Shown here: positions 43,516 through 56,400 of the stretch, in pieces
How positions within the stretch are numbered: position 1 is the stretch's first letter
How the letters are laid out: the number at the start of each line of letters is the position of its first letter
Assembly (NCBI RefSeq): GCF_050436995.1
Contig: NC_134773.1
Location: 4,332,194 to 4,396,193, forward strand
Length of the DNA stretch: 64,000 bases
Direction: 5' to 3'
Origin: Anticarsia gemmatalis
Lineage: Eukaryota; Arthropoda; Insecta; Lepidoptera; Erebidae
Notes under the pieces: generated by a model
The model's input: the letters and a program-made list of their open reading frames with translations, nothing else
Database searches by the model: none
What the model was told of the DNA's origin: nothing
Program-made: the position numbers and the translations under genes

Positions 43516-44401
43516 CATAAAATCGGACCGCAACTTAACTCATCGCCTGTCTCTTGCCTTTGCAGACTCGTATCATTACAAACTTGCTTACTACGTCATG
43601 TCATTATATCGGAGTCTCTCACACAGTAGCCATCTTTACACACTGTATCGCACGTTCTTAGTATCGTACAGTATTACGCGCGGGAAAGCAGCGCGCTATG
43701 AGAGAGCGAGTTTCTTCGCGGACTTGACAAATGAGCGCGGCGCGTGCTCTTTCCTTTCCCCTTACACGCACGATTGTTGTTTCATGCGCGATAGAGTGTG
43801 TGTGTAAAGGTGGCTATTGTCACAATACTATTCTTTTGAATATGACGTAGTTTGTACTGTCACAGTGACGTCTTAAACATACATAGTTGACAGTACCTGT
43901 ATATATGTATGGATTTTTAACCGAAAGCAGTTCGCGTTATGTACAATAATTACATAAACCTTTACTGACTATTGATGGTAGAAATTAATTTGCTATGTTT
44001 TTCTTGCTCATTCCTACAAATGAAAGAAAAAGACAAATAAGTGCTCTAACCATGTTTCAGTTGACTATAATCTTTGAGTTGAATAACATCCAAAATAACT
44101 TCTATACTTCAAATTATAATATTAAGTCTATTATAAATATTTGACCTAAATGAATTTTCATTAAAAAAATGCAAAAAAATTATCTTAGTACTTCTAAATT
44201 CTTGCTCAATATTTGATATTTTGAAAGATGTTTTAAGCAAATTAATTTCTACCATATAATAACATATATGAGCTCGTGTAAGAGGACAATGTCACACCAA
44301 AAACCATATTCTTATGGGATACATACTGCATGAGCGATCACCGCCATTTAACAAGCATAGCCACGGAATATTACTATCTTAAAATATTATCTAACAATAC
44401 A

Positions 44402-44455
44402 AACCCCCGGTTTAGTACATTGAGCGGTAGTTTATCTATTCAATAGCGTTTAAAC
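44402..44455. mobile_element. Hairpin element, single arm
   Basis: Left arm only (CCCCCGGTTTAGTACATTGAG...). Confidence 0.65.
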
Positions 44456-45019
44456 TTTAACTACGATAATTCCGACATTAGATAATATTTTAAAATACCT
44501 TGGCTATATCAATTTAATCTGATGACAGAAAAAGGCTCGAAGTCAAATCAAAATTTTTTGACTTGACTTTTACACTTTTTGACTTGGATTTTTCAGAAAC
44601 ATCACGCCTGCCGCCTAGGCTATAGGCAGAGATATATAACGCCCGTAGCTTACTTCTAACACGTTATAATTTTTACCGGTATTTAAGACATCAGTCTCTC
44701 ATTAATTTTAAATATTCGTAGGAACGAATTAGGCCGATCCATTTTATCCTAGCAAAGCTAATTTTAAACTGTTTAATTTAAATTAATTTCTTGATTATTG
44801 ACTTAGAAATAAACTGTTTGATTCTGAAACTTATGTGATTGTCATACGAAGTCAATTTTGAAAATATATAGTTGTCATATTTGATATTAATGACTAATTG
44901 CCTTTGATATTGGGTAAATTCGTAAAGGATTTAGTCGTATGACAATCTCATCAGTTTTTTGACATCAGTGACTAACAACTTGCAAGTCAGACAAAGGACA
45001 AATCACCATTTTTATGACC

Positions 45020-45155
45020 AGTTGACAACTATTTGAAACTGTACATTGTTTTCTCTCTTACATTACAGTGATTAACACGTTACATCAAAGCAGCAATGTA
45101 CTGAATAGTGACTAATTTGACGTACACTAGTTGTCAACTGAGATACGTGGTAGGT
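45020..45155. mobile_element. Dispersed single copy of the 172-bp-array element
   Basis: GTTGACAACTATTTGAAACT ... AGTTGTCAACTGAGATACGTG with the same interior (GCAATGTACTGAATAGTGAC) as the array at 7439-8345. Confidence 0.7.
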
Positions 45156-45200
45156 GACTAATGTCAAAATTTGTGCGTAGTCGAGTTACGAAGCTTATTT

Positions 45201-45319
45201 GCCCCCGGTTTCTGAAAACATTTAACGGTAGTTTATCTATTCAATAGCGTTTTTTTACAAGAGTTTAAACGCTATTGAATAGATAAACTACCGCTGAATG
45301 TACCTCAGACACCGGGGGT
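45201..45319. mobile_element. Hairpin element, copy 6
   Basis: Complete foldback, 119 bp. Confidence 0.85.
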
Positions 45320-45463
45320 CAGACAGTCGTCTTTATATCGAAGCTAAAATATATTTTCTTTCAAATATTCGCAAAGCGTCCTTATTTAATCAATTCCTTT
45401 TTTATTTACAACCAAACTGTAATGCATCTTGTTTTGTGCTTTTAAATATTGGTTTGTCGATAG

Positions 45464-45692
45464 TACAGTCAACTTGGGTAACTTTGAATCATTTGGGTAA
45501 CATTGACAGTGGGAATTTGAACTAGGTACGATTATATTTTCATATGAAACTAATACAATTGATAAAGATTCATTTTAGTTTTGCAAATTTTCATTAATTG
45601 TGTTGGTTTCATATGAAAAAATAATCGAAACTAGTTCAAATTCCCACGTTCAATGTTACCGAAATGATTCAAAGTTACCCAAGTTGACTGTA
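45464..45692. mobile_element. Foldback MITE with TACAGTCAACTTGGGTAAC termini, copy 2
   Basis: 229 bp, the same length as the copy at 1929, with inverted arms extending past AACTTTGAATCATTT. Same family, Tc1/mariner-like by TA ends. Confidence 0.72.
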
Positions 45693-45930
45693 TACAAGAT
45701 GCATTATCAATTTAAATTATACTGGGCTTTCATCACGGAAAACAGGCAACCGCGCGAGCGGCTAACCTTTAATAGTACGCACTTAACCACCATCAATAGT
45801 CTGGCAGTGAAAAACTGTTATAATTTCGTTAACATTTCTTGAAATTACAAAACTGTGGTTGTATATTGTTCATTAAATTACATTACACTTTCTTTAAAAC
45901 TACATACTTTACAATTAATAAAAAAATACC

Positions 45931-46048
45931 CACCCCCGGTTTCTGGGGTACATTTAGCGGTAGTTTATCTCCTCAATTGCGTTTAATATATGAGTTTAAA
46001 CGCTATTGAATAGATAAACTACCGCTAAACGTACCTTAGAAACTGGGA
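45931..46048. mobile_element. Hairpin element, copy 7
   Basis: Complete foldback with a few arm mismatches. Confidence 0.82.
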
Positions 46049-46289
46049 GCAAGTCATTTTATTGTCAGTCAGAAATCTGACAATTTTTTTTCCGCTATAA
46101 ATTTCACCCGTGACAAAAGCCAAGTACAATATCATCACATTATCAATCTTACGCGTTACCAAGCCACATGTACGTATCACTACAAACGCTTGTAAAATCG
46201 CTAAATTGTATATTTATATAATCAAGCAGAATTTTTGAAGTCTTTTCTTACGGAAACTTTAACCAAGCAGTTGAATATCGAGATGTCCT

Positions 46290-46494
46290 TAGCCAGTTGC
46301 GCTCACCGGTCGGTAAACGATCTGTGGATTAAGCAAACCTTGGCGCGGTCAATCTATAGATAGGTGACCGCTTAGTGGTATTAGAATTGTCTCCGTGCTT
46401 CGGAGGGTTGTTGTCTACTAAGATAACAGTCGTTAAGCCATGTCGGTTTCGGGCGACAACTTTGACACTAGGTTGACCACTAACCATACGATGC
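46290..46494 (+). mobile_element. 5S-derived SINE, family P
   Basis: Sense copy with an internal deletion. Confidence 0.75.
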
Positions 46495-47328
46495 AGTGCC
46501 ACAAGTCGTGATAGTTTAAAATCGTTAAGTAAAAATTACTATTTTGAGGACGGGTATCTGACTAATACTGATCTAATTATATACTGAGAACTTTTAATAC
46601 TAAAATAGGCGAAAAGGAAATATACTAATAAGTAAATTACCAGATTTTTTTTTCTTATCGAACATTCGTTTCAAGTCCCCTTCCCTGTTTCCTTACCATA
46701 AAAAGGCAATTCTTATACATCATTAAAATTTTAATTAACTTTTGCACAGAGTCTAAAATAGGCTACTTTATCTTTTTTATATAATCCCTAAACGGTTAAA
46801 ATAGGAGATGAAAGATCCTGAGCAAGTTAATAGGTTGCTAAACAAATTTTCGTTTCGGCAATATTTATCGAGAAACAAAACCGACTCGACTCACTTGTTC
46901 GACTTGTGTCGATCGGGTTCATCTACACATATTTGCCGTCCGGCTAAGCCGATTAATGCCGAACCGTATTAACTTGTTGCCGTAAGAAAAGACTTCTAAA
47001 AACATTCATTGCCTACGCTTTCAACTACACACATAAGCCGAAAGGCTTTTAAAATTTCAAATTTTTCTATCTAATTGAAAAAATACATCCAAAATTTTTG
47101 TTTTAAAAGTTAAGCCCGCTATACACCACGCCTGTTATTTTTAAATTGATAAGTAGATGTCTAATACCCACATTTTAATTGCCGTTTTTCTAATTAAGTA
47201 GATTACTACTGGGCGTTGAAGACTACAGTCTTTTTATATTTAATATTGCTTGTCTTATTATTGTATATAGCGAAGCGAAGGCGTTGCGAAAGCGTGGTTG
47301 CGAATTTCTTAAAGACAAGGCCCTAGAT

Positions 47329-47412
47329 TGAACTTGGCCAGCGTGGTGGACTCAAGGCCTGACCCCTCCTTAAATTCGGGGAGAACCCTTGCCCAGCAGT
47401 GGGACAGTAAAT
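47329..47412 (+). mobile_element. tRNA-derived SINE, family S, 3' fragment
   Basis: GAACTTGGCCAGCGTGGTGG through GCCCAGCAGTGGGACAGTAA. Confidence 0.7.
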
Positions 47413-47429
47413 TTTACCCGATACCCCTT

Positions 47430-47671
47430 AGCCAGTTGCGCTCACCGGTCGGTAAACGATCTGTCGGTTAAGCAACCCATGGCGCAGTCATTCCATAGAT
47501 GGGTGACCGCATAGTGGTATTTGAACTGAGCGTCTCCGTGCTTCGGAGGGCACGTTAAAAGTCGGTCCCGGTTGTTATCTACTAAGATAACAGTCGTTAA
47601 GCCACGTCAAAGGCCTTCGGGCGGTTTGAACAACTTTGACACTAGGTTGACCACTAACCATACGATAAGAA
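47430..47671 (+). mobile_element. 5S-derived SINE, family P
   Basis: Near full-length sense copy, one of the best preserved. It directly follows a tRNA-SINE fragment (47329-47412). Confidence 0.82.
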
Positions 47672-48662
47672 GACTTAAATTCTTCGCATTTTCAACGCTT
47701 TCGCTTCTCTATACACTTAAGACTTTTAATTTAATGCCCTAGTTACACAATTTGGTTTAACATAGCACAAACCGGGAGATACAATATCAACACCCTGAAT
47801 AAGTATCGACTAAGTTAACAGGTGGAATTATAACAGTTCTTTTCAAACATTTGCTGTCACTATCCAGGAGATAAGTTATCCAACACTTTGTTGCTTTAAA
47901 ACAAAAGTGCCACAATTTAAAAAAAACTCCATTTCATGAAAAAATGCATTATATCGGGTTTATAAGAAAATCTTAAGTGATTTTATAATTGCTTATAGTG
48001 CGAAATTGATGGAAGTATTTTTCTAAACATTAAAATATAACCTATAAAATCTATTTATTTATAAGAAATTTCGATTTCTTGATTTGTGGCCCTTTTGTTT
48101 TAAAGCAGCGACTTATTCAAAAGCTGTGAAGTGTACAAGCTAGTTTAATATAGCTATTTTGCTAAACTTTAAGCACAACGCCATCTGTCGACACAACCTT
48201 GGAAACTTTGAAAGCTTGAACTACCCACATTAGAGAATAAGTTCAAAACTTCATTTTTTATATTTTTACTGTTCAATAATTATTTTAGCCCGTATTCATA
48301 TATTTGTAGTTTAACTGATGGACTTGTTTAAGTTTTGGAGGCACAAAAGTCACCTCTATTGCTTATTAAGGGCCGATGTAAACCAGCGAAGATACTAAGA
48401 AATCTAAATATATAAAACTCTTCCGTTACTGACTGACTGATGGACAACGCACAGTCGAAACTACTGAGCGTACAAACTTGACATTTGCTATGAACATTCC
48501 TTAGTAAGTGTAGAGGAGCACTAAGAGAGGATTTTTGGAAATTCCACCCTGAAGGGGATGAAATACCTTACCACCTTAAAAAAAATAGCTTATTTGTCGA
48601 AAAGTTATGTGACAAAACGTGGCCGAAGTCGCGGGCATCAGGTAGTTCTATTTATATAGATC

Positions 48663-48823
48663 AGGGGTTCCCAGCCTTTTCTTAGTCCGGGACCACTTTT
48701 ATATTATTCCTGTTAGCAGGGCCTACTATGTAAGTATAATAAAAATTAAGTGTAATAATCATCCCGAAAATTTAAAATTTTATAATCATTCGCGGACCAT
48801 ATTTTGACTTCTGCGGACCACTG
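48663..48823. mobile_element. hAT-type MITE with 8-bp target duplication
   Basis: 161 bp, ends CAGGGGTTCCCAGCC and GCGGACCACTG (inverted CAGTGGTCCGC). Flanked by an exact 8-bp duplication ATATAGAT at 48655-48662 and 48824-48831, as hAT elements make. Confidence 0.85.
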
Positions 48824-49228
48824 ATATAGATTGACTAGCTGACTTCGCTTGCGTCACTGAAGAGAGAATGGGTCATAGTTTTCCCCATTTTTCGTTGCTA
48901 CTCCGCTCCTAATCGCCGTAGCGTGATGTTATATAGCCTATAGCCTTTCTCGATAAATGGATAGTCCATTTATAACACTGAAAGAATTTTTCAAATCGGT
49001 CAGTAGTCTTCTCTGAAACTCTTCAGCTTTATAATATTAGTATAGATTTATTCTCAGTATCTTCGCTATTCCCGCTGGTTTTTTAAAGCCTATGACTGGT
49101 ACATCACAAATCTTAATTTCCACAATTAAATGTATTTACATACACGTATACGAAGAATCCTCCAACAAAATTACTTTGCTTCAACCATGGATATAACAAC
49201 TCCTGACCTTGTGAGGTTATTTTATATG

Positions 49229-49378
49229 CTAGTCATAATGACTGGACGCTAAGCTGGTTCTTGAAGAGTGTAAGGTGGAACTGTGTTGCGGCATTGTGGA
49301 GGAAGTAGGGGGGAGGCGGGCGCTGGCCGCTTGGCGCTCCTGTTCCTCTAGTTGGACAGTGAATTCTTCTTCGAGCGC
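49229..49378 (-). CDS. Slik: Slik-type kinase, last exon
   Basis: 150 nt from acceptor TTCTAG to TAG at 49231-49229. Encodes ALEEEFTVQLEEQERQAASA and then a Ser/Thr-rich tail ending RTSLASSHYD. An AATAAA on the minus strand lies at 49052-49047, about 180 nt downstream. Confidence 0.87.
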   Translation of the reverse strand, partial: ALEEEFTVQLEEQERQAASARLPPTSSTMPQHSSTLHSSRTSLASSHYD

Positions 49379-50437
49379 CTAGAAGGAAAGAATTGGGTTA
49401 TTCTTGCTGTAAATATAGAAGACTTTATACTAAACTACTTTCTAAGATTGTTGTGTGGTATATTTTTTAGATAAGAGCGTTTATTTTACGTGTTTGGTAC
49501 ATATAAGCATTTCTAATGCGAGTAAATAAATGTTTTTTTGGTAGAGTTGAAAGTCAGACATTTCAAGGTGAAATGCGTGTTCGCGTTAATTCCCGTATTC
49601 TATCATTTAATAAACATGTAACGCGAAAGTTTAAAAGTTATGATTTTTAATCTTGTTTTAGTAATTAAGTTTTTGGAGGTTAAGTGACCTCTTGTTTGCT
49701 AAATTAGAAGCACTTACACCCGGTTTCTGAGTAAATTTTGCGGTAGTTTATCTATTCAATAGCGTTTTTTTAAATGAGTTTAAACGCTATTGAATAGATA
49801 AACCACCGTGAAATGTACCTCAGAAACCGGGGGCATTACGCATTCTGTCTTTTTAACAAGAAGTTATTCCAAACAAAGTTTTACACACCGTATATAAACG
49901 CTCTTTACATAAAATAGGACTAAATAATCTATCGTGCAAATTTAGGTTCGTGCAAATTTGATTTTGCACAGTCCACGACTTATAAAGCAACAATTTGCAC
50001 AATATTTTTGCACAATACCTAAATTTGCACGTATTTTTGGGTATTTCTATTTTCTAATGATCTAATATTATAATTTCATATGTAGACCTTTTAGTAGAGA
50101 TGTTCATAAGACTCCATGTTAAGACCTGTTCCAATAACAAGAAGATTTTTGATTTCTTTAATTTTAAATTTTAAAATAATTACTCTTATAATCAAAATGC
50201 GAATATTACTAATTACCATGCCAATAATAAAAAATACTACAAAAAAGAAAATTATTAATCTGATCGTGCATCGTGCAAAATGCAATAAAATTTAGAATTT
50301 TGTCACATCTCCGACAATAAGTTACTAAAATTATAAAAAGACCTTCTTAAACTATGAAATACTTTACAATTAATATTTTTCAAAACACGCTAGTTATAAT
50401 AAAACAGCTAACTATCTTTACCATGCATCGTTTGACA

Positions 50438-50474
<37 letters not shown>

Positions 50475-53400
50475 TTATCATGATCAAATTAATTGGTGAA
50501 AGTAGTCCTTTCACAGACTTTTACAGCTCCTATGCTAGAATAAGAATTACAACCTTTTATACTTTTATTACTCTTTCAGCCTCACTTATACACTCTCTCT
50601 GAGGACAATCTGGTATAAAGGGAAATTTCCTTTACATCTAGTTCGTCAATATTCTTAAATGTATGTTATGTTAATTAATTAATTAGCGTGTTTCATTATA
50701 GCGAGCGTGTTTTTTCATAAGCGTAGCTGGTAAAAAAGTATATAGGTAAAGAACTGTATTAAACTCTCAGACATGCAAGGTTTCATCACGATGTTTTCCT
50801 TCACCGTTATAACAAGAAACCCAGCTACGCTTATAATATTGTTATACTAAAATAACAACCATTTTCAATGTCCTATCTAAGATTACAGATAGTTTGCTAA
50901 CTTAGTTAACGTTGTTTAAATTCTATTACCAAATAAGTCATTTTTAGCATCTTTTTAGGAGAGACAAATTTAATTTCGTTTTTCACCTCTGTAGCCAATT
51001 ATATCAAAATGTCAAACTGCCAAAAAATGACTAATGTGGTGATAACGAATGAACTTAAACGATAGTATGTCCAAAATGATTGAGCTATCCATGTTTGGAT
51101 TATATAAGTGGTAATAAAATGAATAATGCTTTAGTAAGTAAACAGTTGATAGATAGGGAATTGAAAATGGCTGTTAGAAAACTAATGGTGTAACTACATT
51201 AATCTATCGACTGTCAATCCAGTTTACAGTCGGTTGATCAGTGTAGTACTAGTGCCGACAAACAACTTGAACAATTTCGCTACATCATAATGAACGATTA
51301 ACCCCCGATTTCTGAGGTACATTTAGCGGTAGTTTATCTATTCAATAGCGTTTTTTTACAAATAGATAAACTACCGCTAAATGTACTTCAGAAACCGGGG
51401 GTTAGTATTGTAAAGTATTGCAGGACGCGTCGAAGACTATTGCGCTTCGCTTGATTGTTAGAACAGTCAACCGAGAGTCCTCTGCACTGTGTCTACGTTC
51501 AGTTTGATAACACGTGTTCAAGTTGTTTGGCAACTATAATATTTTAATTAAAATGTGCATTCACCACGTACCATGCTCGGGCGTCGAATCCACTCCTTGT
51601 TAGCCAGTACCTCGCTGTTAATATCCTCTGTCGTTAGTAGGATGAGCGAAAACCTTTTATTTTATAGACTAAAGACCCTTATGTGTAAAGATTTTGTCTC
51701 ACTGCTACATGTAAATAAATTTTCCTTTAGTATATATTATAGTCTATCAGAATGCTTTTGAGATATACAAATAACTTTAAACACTATAGTTGCTAATCTT
51801 TTTCCTATTTGTATGTAAAAATGTAGACTTATATGATATTTTTTTTCTAATAAGTGCATTTTTAGCGTGTATAAGATCGTTTCTGTACATTTATGTATAT
51901 CTGGCGACAAAAGCCCGTATTAAACGAGAGCATACGTGCACATGTAAATAGGTATACGTGTACATAGGTATGAACTGAAAATACGACCTTATATACGCTA
52001 AAAATTGCAACTAACTAACGCATTGCTTTCTATCCCTCTTAATCATAAAAATATATGAAGTTATGAAAGGCTTATAAAGAGTTTTGTTTCTTTCACTCCT
52101 TAGCGAAATGAAAAAGAAAAAACATATAGCAGTTTTTTAACTACAATAGGTTTGTAGTGTGTTTATGAATAAGAGGGTAAGTATCTAAGATTTATTTAAA
52201 GCTGTTAAATAAATGTGTATTGGACTTACATAAACCTATTTTTAAGTGTGTATCCCTAGAAAGTATTTAACCCTTTGACCGCCACGGTCGGCTATACTCG
52301 ACAAATCAGAACGTGCTCCCGAAACTATATTTTTATCGACATTTGCCGACGAAAGCGTCGTGAGCACGTTCTCATTTGGCCAGTATAGCCGACCGTGGTC
52401 AAAGGGTTAAGTGTATATGCCTAGAAATTATTTAAATAATCAACAATGTATATTTACGTCTATTTTATCAAAAAATAAAAGGTTTTCGCTCAACGTACAT
52501 CGAAGCTCATGCAATCATGCGTGCGACAAGTCTCTGTCGTATCTGTTAGACTCGGTACATTATATACATAGTTACTTTACATAAACCCTAGTGGGTTTAC
52601 AACCTGCCCCTTGAAGCAAGCTCGGTTCAAGCTGGTTTGTTGTACGCTTATGTAGCGCGCGGATCGTAAGCGAAAAGCGATTTTTTTATATCGTCCCAAA
52701 GTTCTATTTGTCATGCATTTTGTTATAATTATAACATTTCACTGAAGTCTTTCTTTAAAATATCAATTTATGTGGTATTTAAGAAGCCCTAATTAATAGG
52801 CTAGTATAAAATATGATACGGTTTAAAGAACCCGTTTTTTTCTTACTAAAAACGATTCACAAAACCGTGTTTTCAAGTAGATACCAGGCTATCTATACGC
52901 ATTACCTACCCCCGGTTTCTGAGGTACATTTAACGGTGGATTATCTATTCAATAGCGTCAAAACTCATGCAAAAAAACGCTATTGAATAGATAAACTACC
53001 GCTAAATGTACTCAGAAACCGGGGGTTAGAGAAGGTTCATATCTGACGGAAGATGCGTCGGGCGTAACTTAGTTTGTCTGGGCTTCGCACCGACGCATCA
53101 TCGGTTGAGTGTGAACGGTCGAGTGTTTTTCTATACATTTGTCTGTTCTGGCGTTGCGCGACCGATAATACGCGACGTATGTTCCGTCAGATATATATAC
53201 CTTCCCTTAAGCTAAAGGGCAACGAAATTATAGTACAATCCATTTCACTGCCATTAGATAACTATGAGATACATTAACTGACACTTTATTCATAACATAG
53301 TCAACTTATAAACTCTAAATTATTGGGTAAAAAATAAATGAATAAAAACAAATTAATTAATTCAAACTGTCTAAGGTAGTTTATTTATTCGATAGCGTTT

Positions 53401-56400
53401 AAGCTGATATACCCCCGGTTTCTGAGTACATTTAGCGGTAGTTTATCTATTCAATAGCGTTTTTTTATATGAGTTTTGACACTATTGAATAAATAAACTA
53501 CCGCTAAATGTACCTCAGAAACCGGGCATTACTAAAGTTTGAAGTAAAGTTTTGAGTTTCGCTCAAAATCCGCGCAATACATAAGCAAAAACACCAGCAT
53601 ATAAGCATACCAAGCAAATAAGGTTATAATGAAAACAATGACAAAAACATAACATCTTTATTTACATAATAATTTGCGTTATAATAAATGATTGTATTAT
53701 TATTATTTAATTAATAATTAATTACATTATTACACAGTTATTACGGGAGTTTATCGTGACATTAGAGAAATGATTATTGGGAGATTTTAAATATCGGCCG
53801 TATAGATTATCTATACTAATATTATAATCTATACTAATATTATAAAGCTGAAGAGTTTGTTTGTTTGATTGTTTGTTTGTTTGCGTGTTTGTTTGAACGC
53901 GCTAATCTCAGGAACTACTGGTCCGATTTGAAAAATCTTTCAGTATTATATAGCCCATTTATCGAAGAAGACTATAGGCTACATATCATCACGCTACGAT
54001 CAATAGGAGGAGAGTACCAGTAAAAAATGTTACGAAAACGGGGAAAATTATGACCCATTTTCTCTTATGTGACGCAAGCGAAGTTGCGCGGGTCAGCTAG
54101 TTATTAATATATCTTACATGCACTGAATTCATTTAGTTATATTACCATAGCAATTTGTTATTTTACGGCAAAACTGAGAAAAATATTTTGATCTTAACCC
54201 TAGAAAGATAACCTACGCCTCAGAGGCGCCCGCGTCCGTTTGACATTGCTGTCTCTTTCTAATGAGCGCGCGTATCTACCTGTCCTTTTTAGTTAGTTGT
54301 AGTTAAGTTAGTTCATTAAAAAAAATATATTAATATATCGTACGCCTCTAAAGCGCATGGTTATCTTTTGTGGCAGTCAAAATATGGTTATCTTTCTAGG
54401 GTTAATTTGGAGCTATTTGTAAATATCGACTACTTATTCTTTTCAGAAATTTACGATTACGATTATCGAAGCTACACTGTTTTATCAGCTAGTTTTATAT
54501 CATTACCCGACTGCGCGACGCAAAGGAGGGTAGTGTGTTTTAATATTCAGAATAGTATGCAATTGTGGTTAATGTATAATAGAATACGGGAATTATCGCG
54601 AACACGCATTTTACCTTAAAATGCCTAACGTTTCGGCGCAGGTTGCACTCGCCGTGGTCGGCTGGCTGTTCGTCAGCCTGCGACGGTAAAATGCGTGTTC
54701 GCGTTAAATTCCCGTATTTCATTATACATTAAACATGCAACGCGAAAGTTTAAAAGTTATGATTGCAATTGTGATATTATAATAAAAGTTATAAGTCCCA
54801 CAAGAAAGCTCCCCAATAATCATTTCAATATAGTTTTGTAAATTAAATTAATGAACTATCACTAGTTCTATAATATAAATAAACTATTGGAATGTATTAG
54901 AGACGATATAGTTCACAATTTACAACATATTACCGTTTCATCACTTTAATTACGCGCTAGTTAACTTCGTATGCCTGAATGTAGCAACAAGCGGCTTTAC
55001 TTTGTATATGAATATAGCAACAAGTCGCTGTAAACGAAACATAAATACAGTAGAGGTAGGTATATAAGGAGTGTGTGTGACGGAGACGTAAAAACTTTTG
55101 TTCCCTCACACGCACTTCTTGCACACGGTATATTCCCAGTTGTCTCTTCTATACTGTCCCCGGGTGACAACTTGGAGGTCTAAGTTCTATATATAGGAGG
55201 ACAACAAGTAGGAAAATTCCCATTTGTCACCCCGCGGTGACAGTAGTGCCCTGTCTCACTAGGATGCCATGGCGGCGTTGCTGGCTACAGATGGATTCAC
55301 CTTAAATATTTTTCTTTCCGATATGAATATTTTTTAAAATATTAACATTTTATTATATGTGATGAAACAGTACTTTTAAATAAACAAAATAATTAAAAAT
55401 TTAATAATAAAAAATATCTTTTTCAAAACTATATTTAAATTACTAAGAGTTATACTAAAAAACTTATCGTTTGTACAAGATTATTTATTCATTTTGAAAA
55501 ATAGTTTACATTTATATTACTCTTTACTTTGATGTTATAATTTTAATTAAGTAAATAGTTTTTTGAGTTAAATAAAAGTTAGTCACTTTTTATTTATATT
55601 GAAAACTTCACTTATGAGTAATAAATAAATATTAAATGAAAGCTTTTTCACATACATACATAAAATCACGCCTTTTTCCCATTAGGGGTAGGCAGAGACC
55701 AGAAAATGCCATGATGTTTAATATGGTATTAATGGCATTTATTATAATATAAATTACAATTAAAGGGCTAGCAAGAAACTCATCGTCATTTTTAACCAAC
55801 TTTAAAAAGGGAGAATGTTTTCAAATCGTCAAAACTTGTTTTAATTACCACGTCTCATTTTGCCAGATATCAGAAAAAAGTAACAGTCTTTTTAAAACAG
55901 TATATAAAAATGTTATTACTTTTATGGAATAAAGGTATCCCATTACTGTCCCACTGCAGGGCAAGGAAAGAGGTCAGGCCTAGAGTCCACCACGGTGACC
56001 AAAAGCCTGTTGGGAACTTGTATTTAATACCCATAAGCAAATCTCAATATTTAAACACTCGTAATTAGCGCTAATGACCAATTAACGAAAATCGGTCTAA
56101 AGTCACACCTATTTAAAAAATCTTTTTATTCGTTGTATTTTAATAATTATTATTTATTATAATTTCGATAATGACGCACCTTATATTATATACTACGGTT
56201 AACAAATAAAATATCAATTTTTAATTTTATATATTTAATTAAAAAATATTGTTTTTTACAAACTAAGACTTTGGGTTGAGGCACATTGAATCTACTAAAC
56301 TAAATGCCAGTTTTATATCTCATAGATAAGTGCTGGATAACCTTCAATTAAAGCCTATCTTCCAACTATGTTGTAGTCAGCTTCCAGTCTCACCGGATGC

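Larger units (their letters stand above)
43520..49228. other. Intergenic and probable slik 3' UTR region
   Basis: Besides listed elements there are unique AT-rich blocks at 43860-44400, 46500-47300 and 47680-48400. The last is closest to the slik stop and might include 3' UTR. No ORF with gene-like features. Confidence 0.5.

Noticed and set aside
54368..54619. ORF of 83 codons
   Set aside because: Begins inside the piggyBac MITE and runs into a foldback repeat; no coding character.
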